Shown in pieces: positions 12,351-22,805 of a stretch of 64,000 nt of DNA. A program made the position numbers and the translations under genes. The notes under the pieces were generated by a model. The model was not told the DNA's origin, did not search any database, and saw nothing but the letters and a program-made list of their open reading frames with translations. The DNA lies in assembly GCA_026936325.1 (NCBI GenBank), contig JAPTHN010000005.1, positions 56,473,514-56,537,513 of the forward strand, in the 5' to 3' direction. Origin of the DNA: Platynereis dumerilii. Its lineage: Eukaryota; Annelida; Polychaeta; Phyllodocida; Nereididae. The number at the start of each line of letters is the position of its first letter. Within the stretch, counting starts at the first letter, position 1.

Positions 12351-12520
12351 CACTCTAAAATATGTTGGGACAAAATTGGTTTTTTAGATTCAAAATGTTT
12401 TTTTGAAAAACCAAATTTCAATGCAAAACCAACATGGATTTAAAAAAAAAATCCATGTTGGTTTTTTGCATTGAAATTTGGTTTTTCAAAAAAACAATTT
12501 TGACTAAAATCGTTTAGAGT
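12351..12520. mobile_element. Foldback MITE with long hairpin arms
   Basis: The ends CACTCTAAAA and CGTTTAGAGT are near-inverted. The centre is an almost perfect hairpin with arms of about 50 bp (12391-12441 against 12450-12502) around an A-rich loop. The CACTCT start resembles the neighbouring element at 12.63 kb. Confidence 0.8.
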
Positions 12521-12626
12521 TTATTTGTGAATGGGTCATCGATTTTATGTACAGTTATTTGGGTTATTCCACAGACATGAGGCTTTTTGCTTGTGCAGTT
12601 GAACCTTGTAACATATCTCCATTCTA

Positions 12627-12940
12627 CACTCTTAACGCAAAAGGTTCTTGATGGTACATAATATAAAGAACATACGAGCCGAAAAGGCTTGTTAAGGGTT
12701 CAACTGAGTGGAAAAGGTTCAATACTGGTTGGAAGGGCTTATGATGGAGCCCTAGGCTCCTAACTTGAGAAAAAGGGGTTCCATTGTTGGAGTTCAGTGC
12801 AGCTGGATTATGTAAGTGTTGTTTTTGTTTTGCTGTTGAAACCTTTTTAAAAGTTGAATAATGAACCTTTAAGGGTTCGTTATCTACACCAGCTTATGGA
12901 AACTTTAAAGGTTGAATATAGAAACTTTTAGTTAAGAGTG
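12627..12940. mobile_element. Tc1/mariner-type MITE (CACTCTTAAC ends, TA duplication)
   Basis: Perfect 10-bp ends CACTCTTAAC and GTTAAGAGTG extend as an imperfect TIR over about 20 bp (AAAGGTTC against AAAGTTTC). TA flanks both sides (12625-12626 and 12941-12942). Internally AAGGGTTC and AAAGGTTC variants recur in both orientations. No coding sequence. Confidence 0.8.
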
Positions 12941-13193
12941 TATACTTAGAGGGTAATTTTAAGAAAAATGTCAAATAAAGACCAAGTTCTTCAAGTGTAC
13001 GTAGCAACCCCTATGGAGGCAATTTAGGATAATTCAAACAGAAAGACAAATTTGTATCAAGTTTAGGTGAAGAAGTTCTGACAATTTTTCTTACCATAAT
13101 ATCATGATCATTATTGCCAGAGATCTGGCCAAAAAAGGTCAAAATTAAAGGTTTTTTGGTGTTTCAGAAAAAACTTGCATTACCGGAAGTACG

Positions 13194-13225
13194 ATGATGA
13201 GGGTGACGGCCGTCACCCTCATCAT
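13194..13225. repeat. Perfect 32-bp palindrome
   Basis: ATGATGAGGGTGACGG is followed at once by its exact reverse complement. The right half is the left TIR of the element that follows, so the palindrome is a TIR abutting an inverted copy of itself. Confidence 0.95.
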
Positions 13226-14237
13226 TCGTGCATCCACGTCTTCCTTCACTTTATGCCTGTGTCTCACGAGCGTGGTTAAGTGACGGCGAAGTTGTAGAGG
13301 TTCCAGGAAGTCAAGTTTCGCCCAATTTCGGCGTTTCAAGCCATTTTTGGACAATTATATAATCAATTAGAGGTTCTAAATCGTCGTTGATGGTTCCTAT
13401 TACGACGAGGCTCTCGTTTTTTACGCCGAATCGCTCGTAATTATGGACGAGGCAAGAAGAGACTTGTGTCGGCGAGTTGTCAGGAGCCTCGACGCAGTTC
13501 CATTGCTTCAATGTTAAACTAGATTCGCCCAAGGAGTCTCTTTCTTCGCCCTAGCATGCTGTTGCTTCGCCCTAGCATCCTCTTACTTCATCCTAATCTT
13601 CAATTACGCCCAAGCAAATACATTTTACGGTGAAGCAAGTACCTGTTTCGGCGTTTAAACAGCCTGTTTGCGTCGGCGAGTTTTTCTCTTTTTTCGCCGA
13701 ATTTCCATTGACTCAATGATAAGTAGCCTCGCCCAACCTGCCTCTAAGTTCGCCCAACCTGTCTCTAACTTCGCCCAAGCTGTCTCTAACTGCGCCCAAT
13801 CATTTTGGGGGTCTTTCTGGTCTTTTGCTTCACCACTTCTTTCTTCGCAAAGATTCAACCGGTTGAATCTTTCGTGAAGCAAGTTCTTGCCTCACCATAA
13901 GGTCATGTGACTTCTAGGAACTTTTGGCGAGGCAGTTTAAGAAGCGCCGTAGACGAAAATATCGTCGCCGAATTGTTGAATGTAGGTAAAAAACCTCCCT
14001 CTTTCCTGGAAAAGCAAGAAGCGACGCAACAAGAACCCTCTGTTACGTCTCCGTGAGAACTAGCCATTAGAAGTTTGTGTTTCATTTTTACAGATTTTCT
14101 TGCTTTTTCACATGAATGTTGGCACTCAGCAGATGTACCAAACAGTAAGAGTTAATCTGTGGCCTCCAATGAGTGGATAATTGCTGTTGTAAGTAAAGAC
14201 AGCCATTTGAAATGATAGGCAATGATGAGGGTGACGG
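13210..14237. mobile_element. CpG-rich non-autonomous DNA transposon with TIR CCGTCACCCTCATCATT
   Basis: The left TIR at 13210-13226 and the right TIR at 14221-14237 are perfect 17-bp inverted copies. The interior is unusually CpG-rich for this window and carries many TTCGCCCAA or TTCGCCCTA motifs, including a 21-bp tandem unit at 13729-13800. Degenerate extra copies of the right TIR lie just outside (about 14251-14265 and 14277-14291). No transposase is seen. I could not establish the target duplication or the superfamily. Confidence 0.7.
13729..13800. repeat. 21-bp tandem repeat, about 3.4 copies
   Basis: The unit is TCGCCCAACCTGTCTCTAAC plus one base, starting at 13729, 13750 and 13771 with a partial fourth. 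It translates as a WAQLETA-like heptad on the minus strand, but this is a by-product of the 21-bp period inside a transposon, not evidence of a protein. Confidence 0.9.
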
Positions 14238-14484
14238 GCTGTCTGGATCGTAATGATAAGGGTGACTCTCACTTGTGATGATGGTGACTCATATTCTAAT
14301 CAGGTGAAACACCTTCAAATATAGCTAATAAGAATCAATGCAGCTTGGCATGTGCTTGTACAGTAGATGTCTCCCAGAGATAAACAGGGGTTCCATTTTC
14401 ATGATTCCTGTTGACCAAACTGCAATACATCATGTTAAATGCCTTCATAATAATAATATAATAATAATAATATAACAATAACAG
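14238..14484. other. Spacer with an AAT-rich microsatellite
   Basis: ATAATAATAT-type simple repeat occupies about 14446-14480, directly against the large palindrome. Otherwise nothing is recognised. Confidence 0.6.
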
Positions 14485-14637
14485 GACCTGTGGAGGGCGT
14501 TATGGGTGGTTGACAGCCCAAGGGCTTGCTTGTCAGCCCTACGATTTCTTGTCAGCCCGAGGTACGAGGGCTGACAATCGTAGGGCTGACAAGCAAGCCC
14601 GAGGGCTGTCAACCACCCATAACGTCCGACACAGGTC
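14485..14637. repeat. 153-bp near-perfect palindrome at the 3' side of the recombinase gene
   Basis: The arms pair from GACCTGTG (14485) to CACAGGTC (end 14637) with only a few mismatches and a small central loop near 14560. The palindrome holds four copies of TTGTCAGCCC or its complement GGGCTGACAA. Its left arm contains TATGGGTGGTTG (14501-14512), which recurs in direct orientation at 16631-16642 beyond the other side of the recombinase gene. It therefore looks like a terminal structure of the recombinase-bearing element and a candidate recombinase binding or crossover region. Confidence 0.88.
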
Positions 14638-14811
14638 ATGTTATTACTATTATCATCACCTCTCACTCATTATGTGACCTGCCATCCTTGCCTAGTTGGA
14701 CCTCAATATGATATAAATATACGTAAAAAGTCAAAACGCAAACTACGATAATTGTGTAATAGTCATTGTTTAATTTTACATCATTATAACATCTTTAACT
14801 TTAAGACTTAT

Positions 14812-16403
14812 TCAGTTTTTGAAATTGAAACTGCAATTTGCGAAATGCGCATTCATGAACATATGTCCCGACATCGGTGCCGCGAGTGCAAAGGTTTTTG
14901 CCTCAACTGTCGTTGGAACCCTGGGTACTGCTACTACAGCATCCTGCAAGAGAAAATTACCTTTTTAAATTTATGTATCTTATAGGCCTATTACGCATTT
15001 ATGTTTTTCGTACAAGATTAACATATATATTTGCAAAGAAAAATCCCAAACTTACTGCAGCGTCAGTGACAATGCCCTGGGGAGAATCTGAAGCATCCAT
15101 TGAATCATCTACTTCATCCACTATCATACTTGTAGTTTCCGATACAGTTGACACTGTCTCTGGTATGGCCTGTTAAGCAAAAATATTTGAAACTCTTATT
15201 ATTATTGAATATAAACTACAACAGAAAACATAATTTTGCATGCATGTTGAATGTCACTAAAGCAAAATAACACAGGGTATTTACATTATCATTGGATATT
15301 GCCATCTTCTCCTCAAGAACGGATGAGCATCTCTTCTTTTGTTCTGTTGATATGTCTGCGATGTAATGGCCAAGACTGCTGACGTTGCGGTGTTTCGATA
15401 TGGACATTATTTCCTGCGCTGTTGCACCAGCTCTAAACAATGTTGTTATTGTTGTTGCCCGAATAGAATGACATGTGTATTCCCTGGAAAGCTTTGCATT
15501 CTTTGAGATTCGCTGCATCATCTGGGACAAGGTGTTTTTTCCAATCGGTTCTCGAGAAAACCAAGTCTCGTCATCAGGGTTGAAATTTTTGTCTTTTTTT
15601 GGCTTTTGAAAGAGTCTATCGAGATTAGGGTGAAGCTTCGTGAGGTAGAAGATATATATTTCTACAGCTTGTCCGTACATTCGACTGTCAGAATAATCCT
15701 GTTCCTTCTGCTTGGGTCCCCCTTTGACGTTTTTGGTCGATTCTGTTATGTCACTGCAAACATACTGTTCACCACTTGGATCTGTTTTGACTATGAATGT
15801 ATTTTTGGACATGCCAGCCCACCCTTCACGTCCGCGCCTTCCAAAATGATAACACAATGTGTAGAACACACATTCCATCAAGACCAAAGGCTCGGTTGTC
15901 CAAGCGCCAAAGTAGATCCCAAGTTTAGCCAAGTCTGCGTCTTCTATAACTGGCTTGTGTCTAGGTTTCGCATTTCCTGCTTTGTAGTAAAGCCGGCATC
16001 TTGCTTGAAACATATTGTTCGCAGAGATGAATTCTTTGTCTTTCACAATATTCACACTTCTGTTGAAGGGCGCAGATGTGATGTATCTGTGTATTGCTGC
16101 TCTTAATCCGGTCAAGGAACTTGGTGAGAGCGATTTGCCTTGCTGGTTGTGCTTGACCTCAGCATAATACTTCCGTAAAACATTTGCCAGTTCCTCAGCT
16201 GAAATTGTTGCATAATCGACTGTTCTGTCCCTTTTCTGCAACCAATTCTCGAATTTTTTGATGCCTTGATGTGTAGCTTTCATTGTCGACTGTGGTCTTG
16301 AAGTTTCTTCGAGGGACTGAAGTTGATCTTCAGAGAGTTCACTGCCCTCAGACATCATATCCTCATCATAATCAGCAATTTCCACAGTAAAATTTGTATC
16401 CAT
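14812..16403 (-). CDS. Crypton-type tyrosine recombinase (DUF3504-like), three exons, 454 aa
   Basis: Exons are 16403-15285, 15169-15056 and 14943-14812. Both introns (115 and 112 bp) have strong sites (GTAAAT/TTAACAG and GTAAGT/TTGCAG) and all junctions are phase 0, giving 373+38+43 aa. An acidic N-tail is followed by a SAM-like core-binding domain (about 41-110) and the catalytic domain (about 150-350). The full tyrosine recombinase set is visible: R190 in FGRRGREGW, probable K224, H312 and R315 in HSIRATTIT, H338, and nucleophile Y347 in GHYI. The C-terminus ends in MNAHFANCSFNFKN, an N/F-rich tail that I recall from animal Crypton-derived proteins. No frame break is seen, so it may be functional. 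It would cut and rejoin DNA as a site-specific recombinase in the nucleus. Confidence 0.85.
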
Positions 16404-16473
16404 CTTCTCTGTTTACCATCTGATCAAACAGACCGAGAGCTCAGACTGAATGTTTTTGTTTACATGCTGGCAG

Positions 16474-16547
16474 TGACGTCACAACTGCTGGTGCTTGCAT
16501 GACGTCATGGCTATTTAGGTCGCTAGGCAACCTATGACGTGACGTCA
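16474..16547 (-). promoter_or_regulatory. Recombinase promoter with three CRE palindromes and an X-box-like site
   Basis: TGACGTCA, the full CRE/ATF palindrome, occurs exactly at 16474-16481, 16500-16507 and 16540-16547, about 70-145 bp upstream of the recombinase ATG. GTCGCTAGGCAAC at 16519-16531 is one base from an RFX X-box consensus. Three perfect 8-mers in 74 bp of AT-rich DNA is far above chance. CREB/ATF-type control of the recombinase is an inference from these sites. Confidence 0.7.
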
Positions 16548-16550
16548 TCA

Positions 16551-16642
16551 CAGGGCTGACAATACCATTATCGGCCCGCAAAATGATTGTCAGCCCGCAA
16601 AATGATTGTCAGCCCTGTAAATCAGGGCGATATGGGTGGTTG
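16551..16642. repeat. Right-end motif cluster of the recombinase element
   Basis: CAGGGCTGACAAT at 16551-16563 is inverted relative to ATTGTCAGCCC at 16586-16596 and to ATTGTCAGCCCTG at 16605-16617. The last two sit in a 19-bp direct repeat that includes GCAAAATG. TATGGGTGGTTG follows at 16631-16642, matching the left palindrome. The first CRE site upstream of the gene nearly abuts this cluster. Confidence 0.8.
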
Positions 16643-16712
16643 TTGCATGGGTTATCTGATGACAATACCCTACTTATCTCATGGCTTAGGTGATGATAAT
16701 AGACATTTATAT

Positions 16713-18860
16713 ATCGCTAATTCCAGTAAACTGCTCACTAGCGCTTGTGTAGAATAGACTTATTCATAGAAACTCTTGAACAGGTGAGTTTTAAGATCTC
16801 TCTTGAAGTAGTCAAGTGTTTGACAATGTCTGGCAGTTTGTTCCAGAGTTTTGGGGCAGCATGTGAAAAGGCCCTGTCCTCAAATTTGTTTTTATTGCAA
16901 GAAGTTGGTTCATTTAAGAGCACTTTGTTATTGCTTCTTAGATTACAGTTCTGTTTGGATTTTTGCTGGATCAGACTTTGAATATATTGAGATGCTTGTC
17001 CATTTACTGATTTCTATGTGGTTAGCATTAGTTTGAATTGGATTCTAGCTGGAATTGGCAGCCAAGGTAGCTGTTTCCTAAACTGGCTAACACTGTCATG
17101 CTTTTTGAAATTCTCTATGAGACGAACTGCTGAGTTTTGGGCTACCTGCAGTTTATTCATCAAACGACTTGATATACCATACAGAAGGCCATTTCCATAG
17201 TCTAGGTGAGGAGTGTCAAGAGCGTTAACGACTGTTATGCAAACTTCTTTGTCTAATGATTTCCTGATTTTTGCAATATTTCTCAAGTTGAAATAAGCAT
17301 TACGGCACATTTGTTGACTTGCTTTTCCATAGTCATGTTTTTGTCGAAGATAACACCCAAGTTTCTAACATGGTCAGCTGCATTGATTTTGACATTGTCT
17401 AAACTGATTGATGATACTTGGAGTTTTCTGAGTTGATTTGAACTGCCAATGAGCAATAAGTTCGGTCTTTTCTCCATTGTTACAAAGATTTCATGGAGAA
17501 AGTTCCAAATTTCAGCAATGCACTTCTCCATTTTGTCTGTTGCCATTTTTCTGATCCAAAAAGGTTGGTTTTAGTGAGAGTATAAGTTGCTCATCATCAG
17601 CATATTTTTGGTCTTTGACTTGATTTTTTGCAGCCACTTCACTTATTGGAGCAATATATGAACTGAACAGGATTGGTTCTAGTTTTGAACCTTGAGGGAC
17701 ACCAAATTTGAGAGGCAGCTTGGTTGACGTTTTGTCATTAATTATCACGGACTGTGACCTTTCAGAAATGTAGGACTTGAACCAGTCTAGTGCTGAGTTA
17801 TGAACACCATATCTGCCTTTCAGATGTTTCAGTAGAATATTGTGATCAATCGTGTCAAAGGCTGCTGAAAGATCAAACAGTACAAGCATTGTTACCTCAC
17901 CTTTGCTCATATTCAACATAATATCATCATGGATCTTCGTCAGGAGGGTTTCGGTGCTGTGGAATTTCCTGTATGCAGACTGTTTGTCATCATCAAAGTT
18001 GGTTTTGGTGAGGTGCTCTGTGTATTGTTTTATAACGGCACTTTCAATTAATTTGCCAAGGAAAGACAAGTTTGACACTGGCCGATAATTCTTTTTGACT
18101 AAAGCTAAACCGGATTTTTTCAAGAGAGGTTTAATGCATGTTTCAATTCAGTAGGCATTTCTCCTTCTGTGAGTGACTTATTCACAATATTGACCATAAT
18201 AAGGAGGAACTCCTCAAGGAGTAAAAATTTCGTAAATTCGTCAGGCTGCATCGATTTTTGTTGGATGGTTCAGGTCGGTATACCAAAAGAACAGTAACAA
18301 TTTTTCCATCGAGTTGTATTTGGATTTCCAGGTGCTCAAATGTCTTAGTCTTCATTCGATCCTTTTTAATTGCTTGTATGCCTGATCTCACAATGCAACC
18401 TACTCCACCTCCAGGTCTTCCTACTCGGGGAGTGCTCAGATAGTGATATTCCCCATTTTGTTCCAACTCGCCAATTTCGACTATATCTTCATCTTTAAGC
18501 CAAGTTTCTGTGAAGCGAAAGGTGTCAAGATCATGCTCATCCCTGTAGTCTTTAACTGTTTGTGTTATCTGTCTCAAACTTTGAGCATTCCATACACAGC
18601 CTTTCAGGAAATTGTTTGCTTTGAAATACGTCTTGCTTGGTTGAGTTCTAGTATTTCCTTCCAAACCTGGAGAAGACTCAGTTTGTGACAAAATTTCGAA
18701 CCTGTTTGACAGTGTGATTGAACCTCCTTTTACGCTTGTGAATTTGCGCATCGGTACAGTTGGTGAGAGCCTGTTATCAGATCTTTTTAAACCAGTTCTT
18801 AATACATCAGAATATAGGTTTCGATGACTGTACATTTTGGCAAATTGTGACACGAAGATT
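16713..18860 (-). mobile_element. L2-like LINE, 5'-truncated and broken
   Basis: The 5' part (18853 to about 18240) carries an APE endonuclease start (CVWNAQSLRQI, TETWLKDEDI, GRPGGGVGCIVR). The RT follows at 18123-17512 with NYRPVSNLSFLGKLIE, LFDLSAAFDTIDH, GVPQGSKLEPILF and YADDEQ. The C-terminal RAFSHAAPKLWNKLPD block is at about 16880-16830. The wording is typical of the L2/CR1 group. The rest of the endonuclease and the linker are missing: VYRPEPSNKN runs almost straight into a pre-RT segment (QPDEFTKFLL). Frameshifts separate the RT from the parts at 17546-17283, 17310-17014 and 16923-16738. The copy is dead. Its 3' tip (CCAGTAAACTGCTCACTAGC) recurs at 46.15 kb. Confidence 0.88.
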
Positions 18861-18866
18861 TAGATT

Positions 18867-18918
18867 CAATCAGCAGCCAATCAGTTGTGAATGACCAACA
18901 GGAGTTTGTTTCAATTAG
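18867..18918. repeat. Left remnant of the 46-52 bp tandem array
   Basis: One unit (CAATCAGCAGCCAATCAGTT, GTGAATGACC) lies against the left end of the 3.05-kb transposon. The array resumes at 21972, so the transposon split it. Confidence 0.8.
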
Positions 18919-21900
18919 TAGGGGGGGATGATAAAATGGCTTTTTTGCTGGGCATGTATGGGGACGCCTTCAAATCAATCTTTATTATTTTAAAAGTCCA
19001 TCCATACTGAAAATGCTGGATTTTGGACCTGCTACTAGCTGCTACTGGCACTTTCTTATGACAGGAAAAGCGACGTTTCTGTGAACTTTTGCCTATTTGC
19101 GATCTTTGTTAATTTTAACATGTTTAAAAATAGGAAGTTGAAAATAACACCATTAAACAGAGTGCAAAAAGAGCTTTCATTTGCATACCAACACTTGTGG
19201 TCTGTGACAAACACAAAGATCAGATGAATATTCATTTTATTCTTTTAAATTATATGATTACAAAACTACCAAAGACATAGTGTGAAAATAATGGCTTAAA
19301 TTATGGCTAATCATTTTCAGGAAATCAATGACAAGATGGACTGTAGAATGATGTTAAATAAAACCTTAGCTTGAAAATACAGTATCCCCAGTGAGGACAC
19401 TCATATGAATGTTTTACCTATTTGCTAATCAGTGAGGGTCCAATTGAAATAATCAAGCTAAATCGGTATAATATATGGTAAACCTTGTACTTAAATTAAT
19501 GCATGTTCCTTCGGAATAATGCACTTAGATGTTTTTAATCAGTAAATTGTAAATTCCAAAAATGATGCAAATAAATGACTAAACACTGAAGTTAAACTTC
19601 TCTTGTAAAATGCATGCACGGCGAGAGGGCAGTCCTGATAGCTGTGTGTGCATTTATATTGAATTCTATTACACTGAGCTTCTGAGAAGTAAAACAAAAT
19701 CACAAAGTGTGCTGACATTGACCAACTGGAATTGGAATTTTAAAGGATCAGCTCCTAAAAGCATCACAAAAACAAGAACAAACTGAACATTTGCAGCAAA
19801 ATCATAAGTTATGGAGCAGAAAATTTGGAGCGTGCGTGGGTAGGACGAACCTGTAGATTCTGAAGTAGAAGTCCGACAAAATAATTGTTAATTTAAATAT
19901 TAAAAATTAATCCAAGTCCATTTGGAAATGGTATTTATTCAAGGAAGTGCCATATCCTTTAGGTTACCAAAAAAAATGATTTAAACAACTCAATTGTCTG
20001 GTTGAGACAATCCAAATATCAGATATATTATATTGTACAAAGTTCCATTGTCTGATATAGACAATCCTTTTTATCACTGTGGAAATAGGCCTACTGGACT
20101 TGTGTAATGTAACATTGACAAATGTATGATGTAGGTGTGCAATATAGCCAGTGCAGGTCTGCCACACAGCCGACGAATGACGAGTACTTACATTTGGCGC
20201 TAACGTGTCATTGAGTGACTTGTGACCTCATTGACACTTAGTTGGTCTCTAGTTTTGATAACATTTGCAAGTATAGGCTATGACTTCACAAGCTGCTCAT
20301 GTCTCAGCCGGAATAAAATGGCAGGGATAGGATGTGACCTCACTAGGAACGTTCCAGTGCTTTTTGTGTCCGAGAGCAGGGCCTCGGGCCCTTTGTCGTC
20401 ATCAATGGGATTGTCCTATCAAAGTTGGTGTGGATCGAAAAGCATTTCACAGATGTAAGAACAACCCAAAGTTATGATGCCATTATGATGCCCAGTGTTT
20501 ACACTGTTGCACTAGATGCCCTGGCTTTAATCTTATGTCTCACTGCTCTAAATAGTCAACTTTAATCCCCCAAATTCCTCCTTACTCAGCAGACGATTTC
20601 TGAGAAGCATCTTCTTCTTCTTCCCTTTGGCCCTTCCGCCCTGAGACAAAGTGGGGTGCACCACAACCTGAGATTTATGCTTTAGCCAATTACTAAAGAT
20701 AGACAGATAGATAGATAGACACATAGATAGACAGATAGATAGATTGATAGGTTGATTGATAGGTTGATTGATAGATCTATAAATAGAATGCAACTTTTAA
20801 CAATTTATAGAGATGTGTTAATGTAATGATCATATCCCATTGAGTTATCAGGGTTATTAAATTGCTCGAGGACACGGTGCATGCATTGCATGCTATTTTT
20901 TAAACATGCAAGCATTTGAGTTTCGTTTACTGTAAGACTTGTACAAGTATGTGTGGAAGTGAACACAAGTTGACTACCATCAGAATCATTGATCTACAGA
21001 TCCTGACAACTTTTTGGGGGAAAAATAGTAAATGTCAGGAATAATGGTGACACTATTAGGCCTATAATGTTGATAAAATGTAACTGTGACATATCTTATA
21101 ACAAATTATCCAAGCCCGAGCTAATCACCCATCACTACACCCATTCCCAGACCTAATATTTCTCACTGTGACATGTAGTGGTTTACAAGGAATGTCATGA
21201 ATATTGGAAAATTGTTCATTATGACTTTCATTGATTTGCAGTATAATTTAACTTAACAAAATCATTGCGTTTTATATGCATCGGGGGGGGGGGACCTCCC
21301 AGTGATTGACTGCTTATTTTGGAAATGACAACTGTCACTATACTAACTCATGCTTTAGGCAAATAATTCTACTTTCTGTTTATGAAAGCCCAGCAAAGAA
21401 TTGGCAGAGACACTGTTCTTTCCACATAACTTCTGAAAGAGCCATCACCAATGTCTTCTCCCCTTTCCCTTTACTTCAAGCCGTCAGCAATCCTCGAATG
21501 TGCAGGTAGCTGATACAAGTGAATGAAGTGATAGTGATACTGACTTCCAACTCAATATCTAGTGTATTTTTCTATATGTTGATGAAGTCATATATATTTT
21601 CAAGATCCAGGTCCACATGATTAGTAATCTAAATTCTTGTAATTTTCATGAAACTTCTTCGAAAATGGACCCTAAATGGCCATATCTCAAGAACCACTGC
21701 ACCTAGAAAGTTGAAATATACAGCAAAATGTTCGGAATTCCCAATTTCCTATTCAATGTCAATACATTTATATGACATAAAATCAATACTTTTCAAGTTC
21801 TGATGGAAAATACTATTTTCGCCATTTAAAAAGACGCGGTTTGACGTTTTGGCCAGTAGCAGGCTGAATAAGCCACGAAATTCAGTTTGGTGAAATTTTT

Positions 21901-21971
21901 CTTGATTCTGGAGGCAATGAGCAACTTTTAAAGGCGTCCCCGCAAATTTTCAGGATTATCATCCCCCCCTA
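18919..21971. mobile_element. 3.05-kb DNA transposon with TAGGGGGGGATGATAA ends
   Basis: The left end TAGGGGGGGATGATAA has an exact inverted copy ending at 21971. Further in, GGGGACGCCTT and TGCTACTGGC are also inverted between the ends, so the TIRs are long but diverged. The flanks show a 7-bp duplication CAATTAG (18912-18918 and 21972-21978) that is part of the tandem array unit. A 6-7 bp duplication would fit Dada-type elements and argues against hAT (8) or mariner (TA). No transposase gene is recognised in the 3 kb; open frames are short and one is simple-repeat translation. Non-autonomous or heavily decayed. Confidence 0.75.
20696..20776. repeat. GATA/ATTG microsatellite inside the transposon
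   Basis: ATAGATAGAC- and TGATAGGTTGAT-type tetranucleotide repeats. The serine/isoleucine/leucine-rich frame read from the minus strand is only its translation. Confidence 0.9.
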
Positions 21972-22410
21972 CAATTAGCAGCAAATCAGCTTGCGAATTA
22001 CCAGTTGAGTGCGCTTGTATCAGTGGCCAGTCAGTTTGCGAAAAACAAACGAAGGTTTGTTTCAACCAGAAGCCAATCACTTTGTGAATGACCAAGGCAA
22101 ATGAGTTTGTATCAGTTTATGAATGACCAAGGAGGAAGTTTCAATCAGTAGCCAATCAGTTTGTAAATGACCAGGGAGAGTTAGTTTCAATCAGTAGCCA
22201 ATCAGTTTGTGAATGACTAAGCTGCTTGAGTTAGTTTCAATAACTAGCCACTCAGTTTGTGAATGACCAGGGAGCTTGAGTTAGTTCAATCAGTAGCCAA
22301 TCAATTAGTGAATGACTAGGGAACTTGAGTTGGTTTCAAATAGTAGCCAATCAGTTTGTGAATGACTAGGCTGCTTGAGTTAGTTTCAATAAGTAGCCAC
22401 ACAGGCAGAA
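21972..22410. repeat. 46-52 bp tandem array, right part
   Basis: About eight diverged units of the form AGTAGCCAATCAGTTTGTGA, ATGACCAGGG, AGCTTGAGTTAGTTTCA. The same family forms an array at 34.73-35.06 kb and the remnant at 18.87 kb. Confidence 0.9.
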
Positions 22411-22805
22411 ACAATGTACGTGGTTCATGTATTCTTTGACTCCACTCATTATCTATTACAAGGTATGACAGTTCAACCTATAGCAGACGAAAATGGATTG
22501 AGCCAATTGTAAAATACCGTCAAACTCACACTTTTCACGAAGACGACACCCCAGTGTAGAATTCGGCACTTCCTTTGCTACTTTTTCTGGATATCAGACA
22601 TACCTGGTAGTGTTGACAGTTGTTTTAAACAGAAAAATTAACCCAAAAATGTATCCAAAATCAGAGTTCCACACTGACCTGGCACGGAAGTTGAATTGCT
22701 CTGACTGCCACACCAACAATAATAAAGATATGTCAAATTAATTACTCCATCTTAAACACTCATTTTCACACAACATTTGCAGAACAACGACTTTATTGTT
22801 GTGCA
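22411..22805. other. Non-coding stretch, nothing recognised
   Basis: Unique-looking AT-rich DNA between the tandem array and the next MITE. Confidence 0.5.

Larger units (their letters stand above)
14485..16645. mobile_element. Crypton-like tyrosine-recombinase element (inferred extent)
   Basis: The unit is bounded by the 153-bp palindrome on the left and by the GGGCTGACAAT/ATTGTCAGCCC cluster plus TATGGGTGGTTG on the right. The shared 12-bp direct repeat and shared 9-10 bp motifs link the two ends. Inside is a single tyrosine recombinase gene and no reverse transcriptase. Cryptons are defined by a tyrosine recombinase as sole enzyme and lack classical TIRs. The exact ends are inferred. A host gene domesticated from a Crypton is the main alternative. 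Confidence 0.65.

Noticed and set aside
13655-13882. Heptad-like WAQLETA repeats suggesting a coiled-coil protein
   Set aside because: The periodicity comes from a 21-bp tandem DNA repeat inside a non-coding transposon, and no start, splice or domain context supports translation.
15606-16106. 166-codon plus-strand frame
   Set aside because: Antisense shadow of the recombinase gene, whose domains and splice sites lie on the minus strand. The plus-strand frame at 40628-41296 is likewise a shadow of LINE ORF1.
20548-20793. Ser/Ile/Leu-rich open frame
   Set aside because: Translation of a tetranucleotide microsatellite. The similar frame at 34013-34330 is rejected for the same reason.
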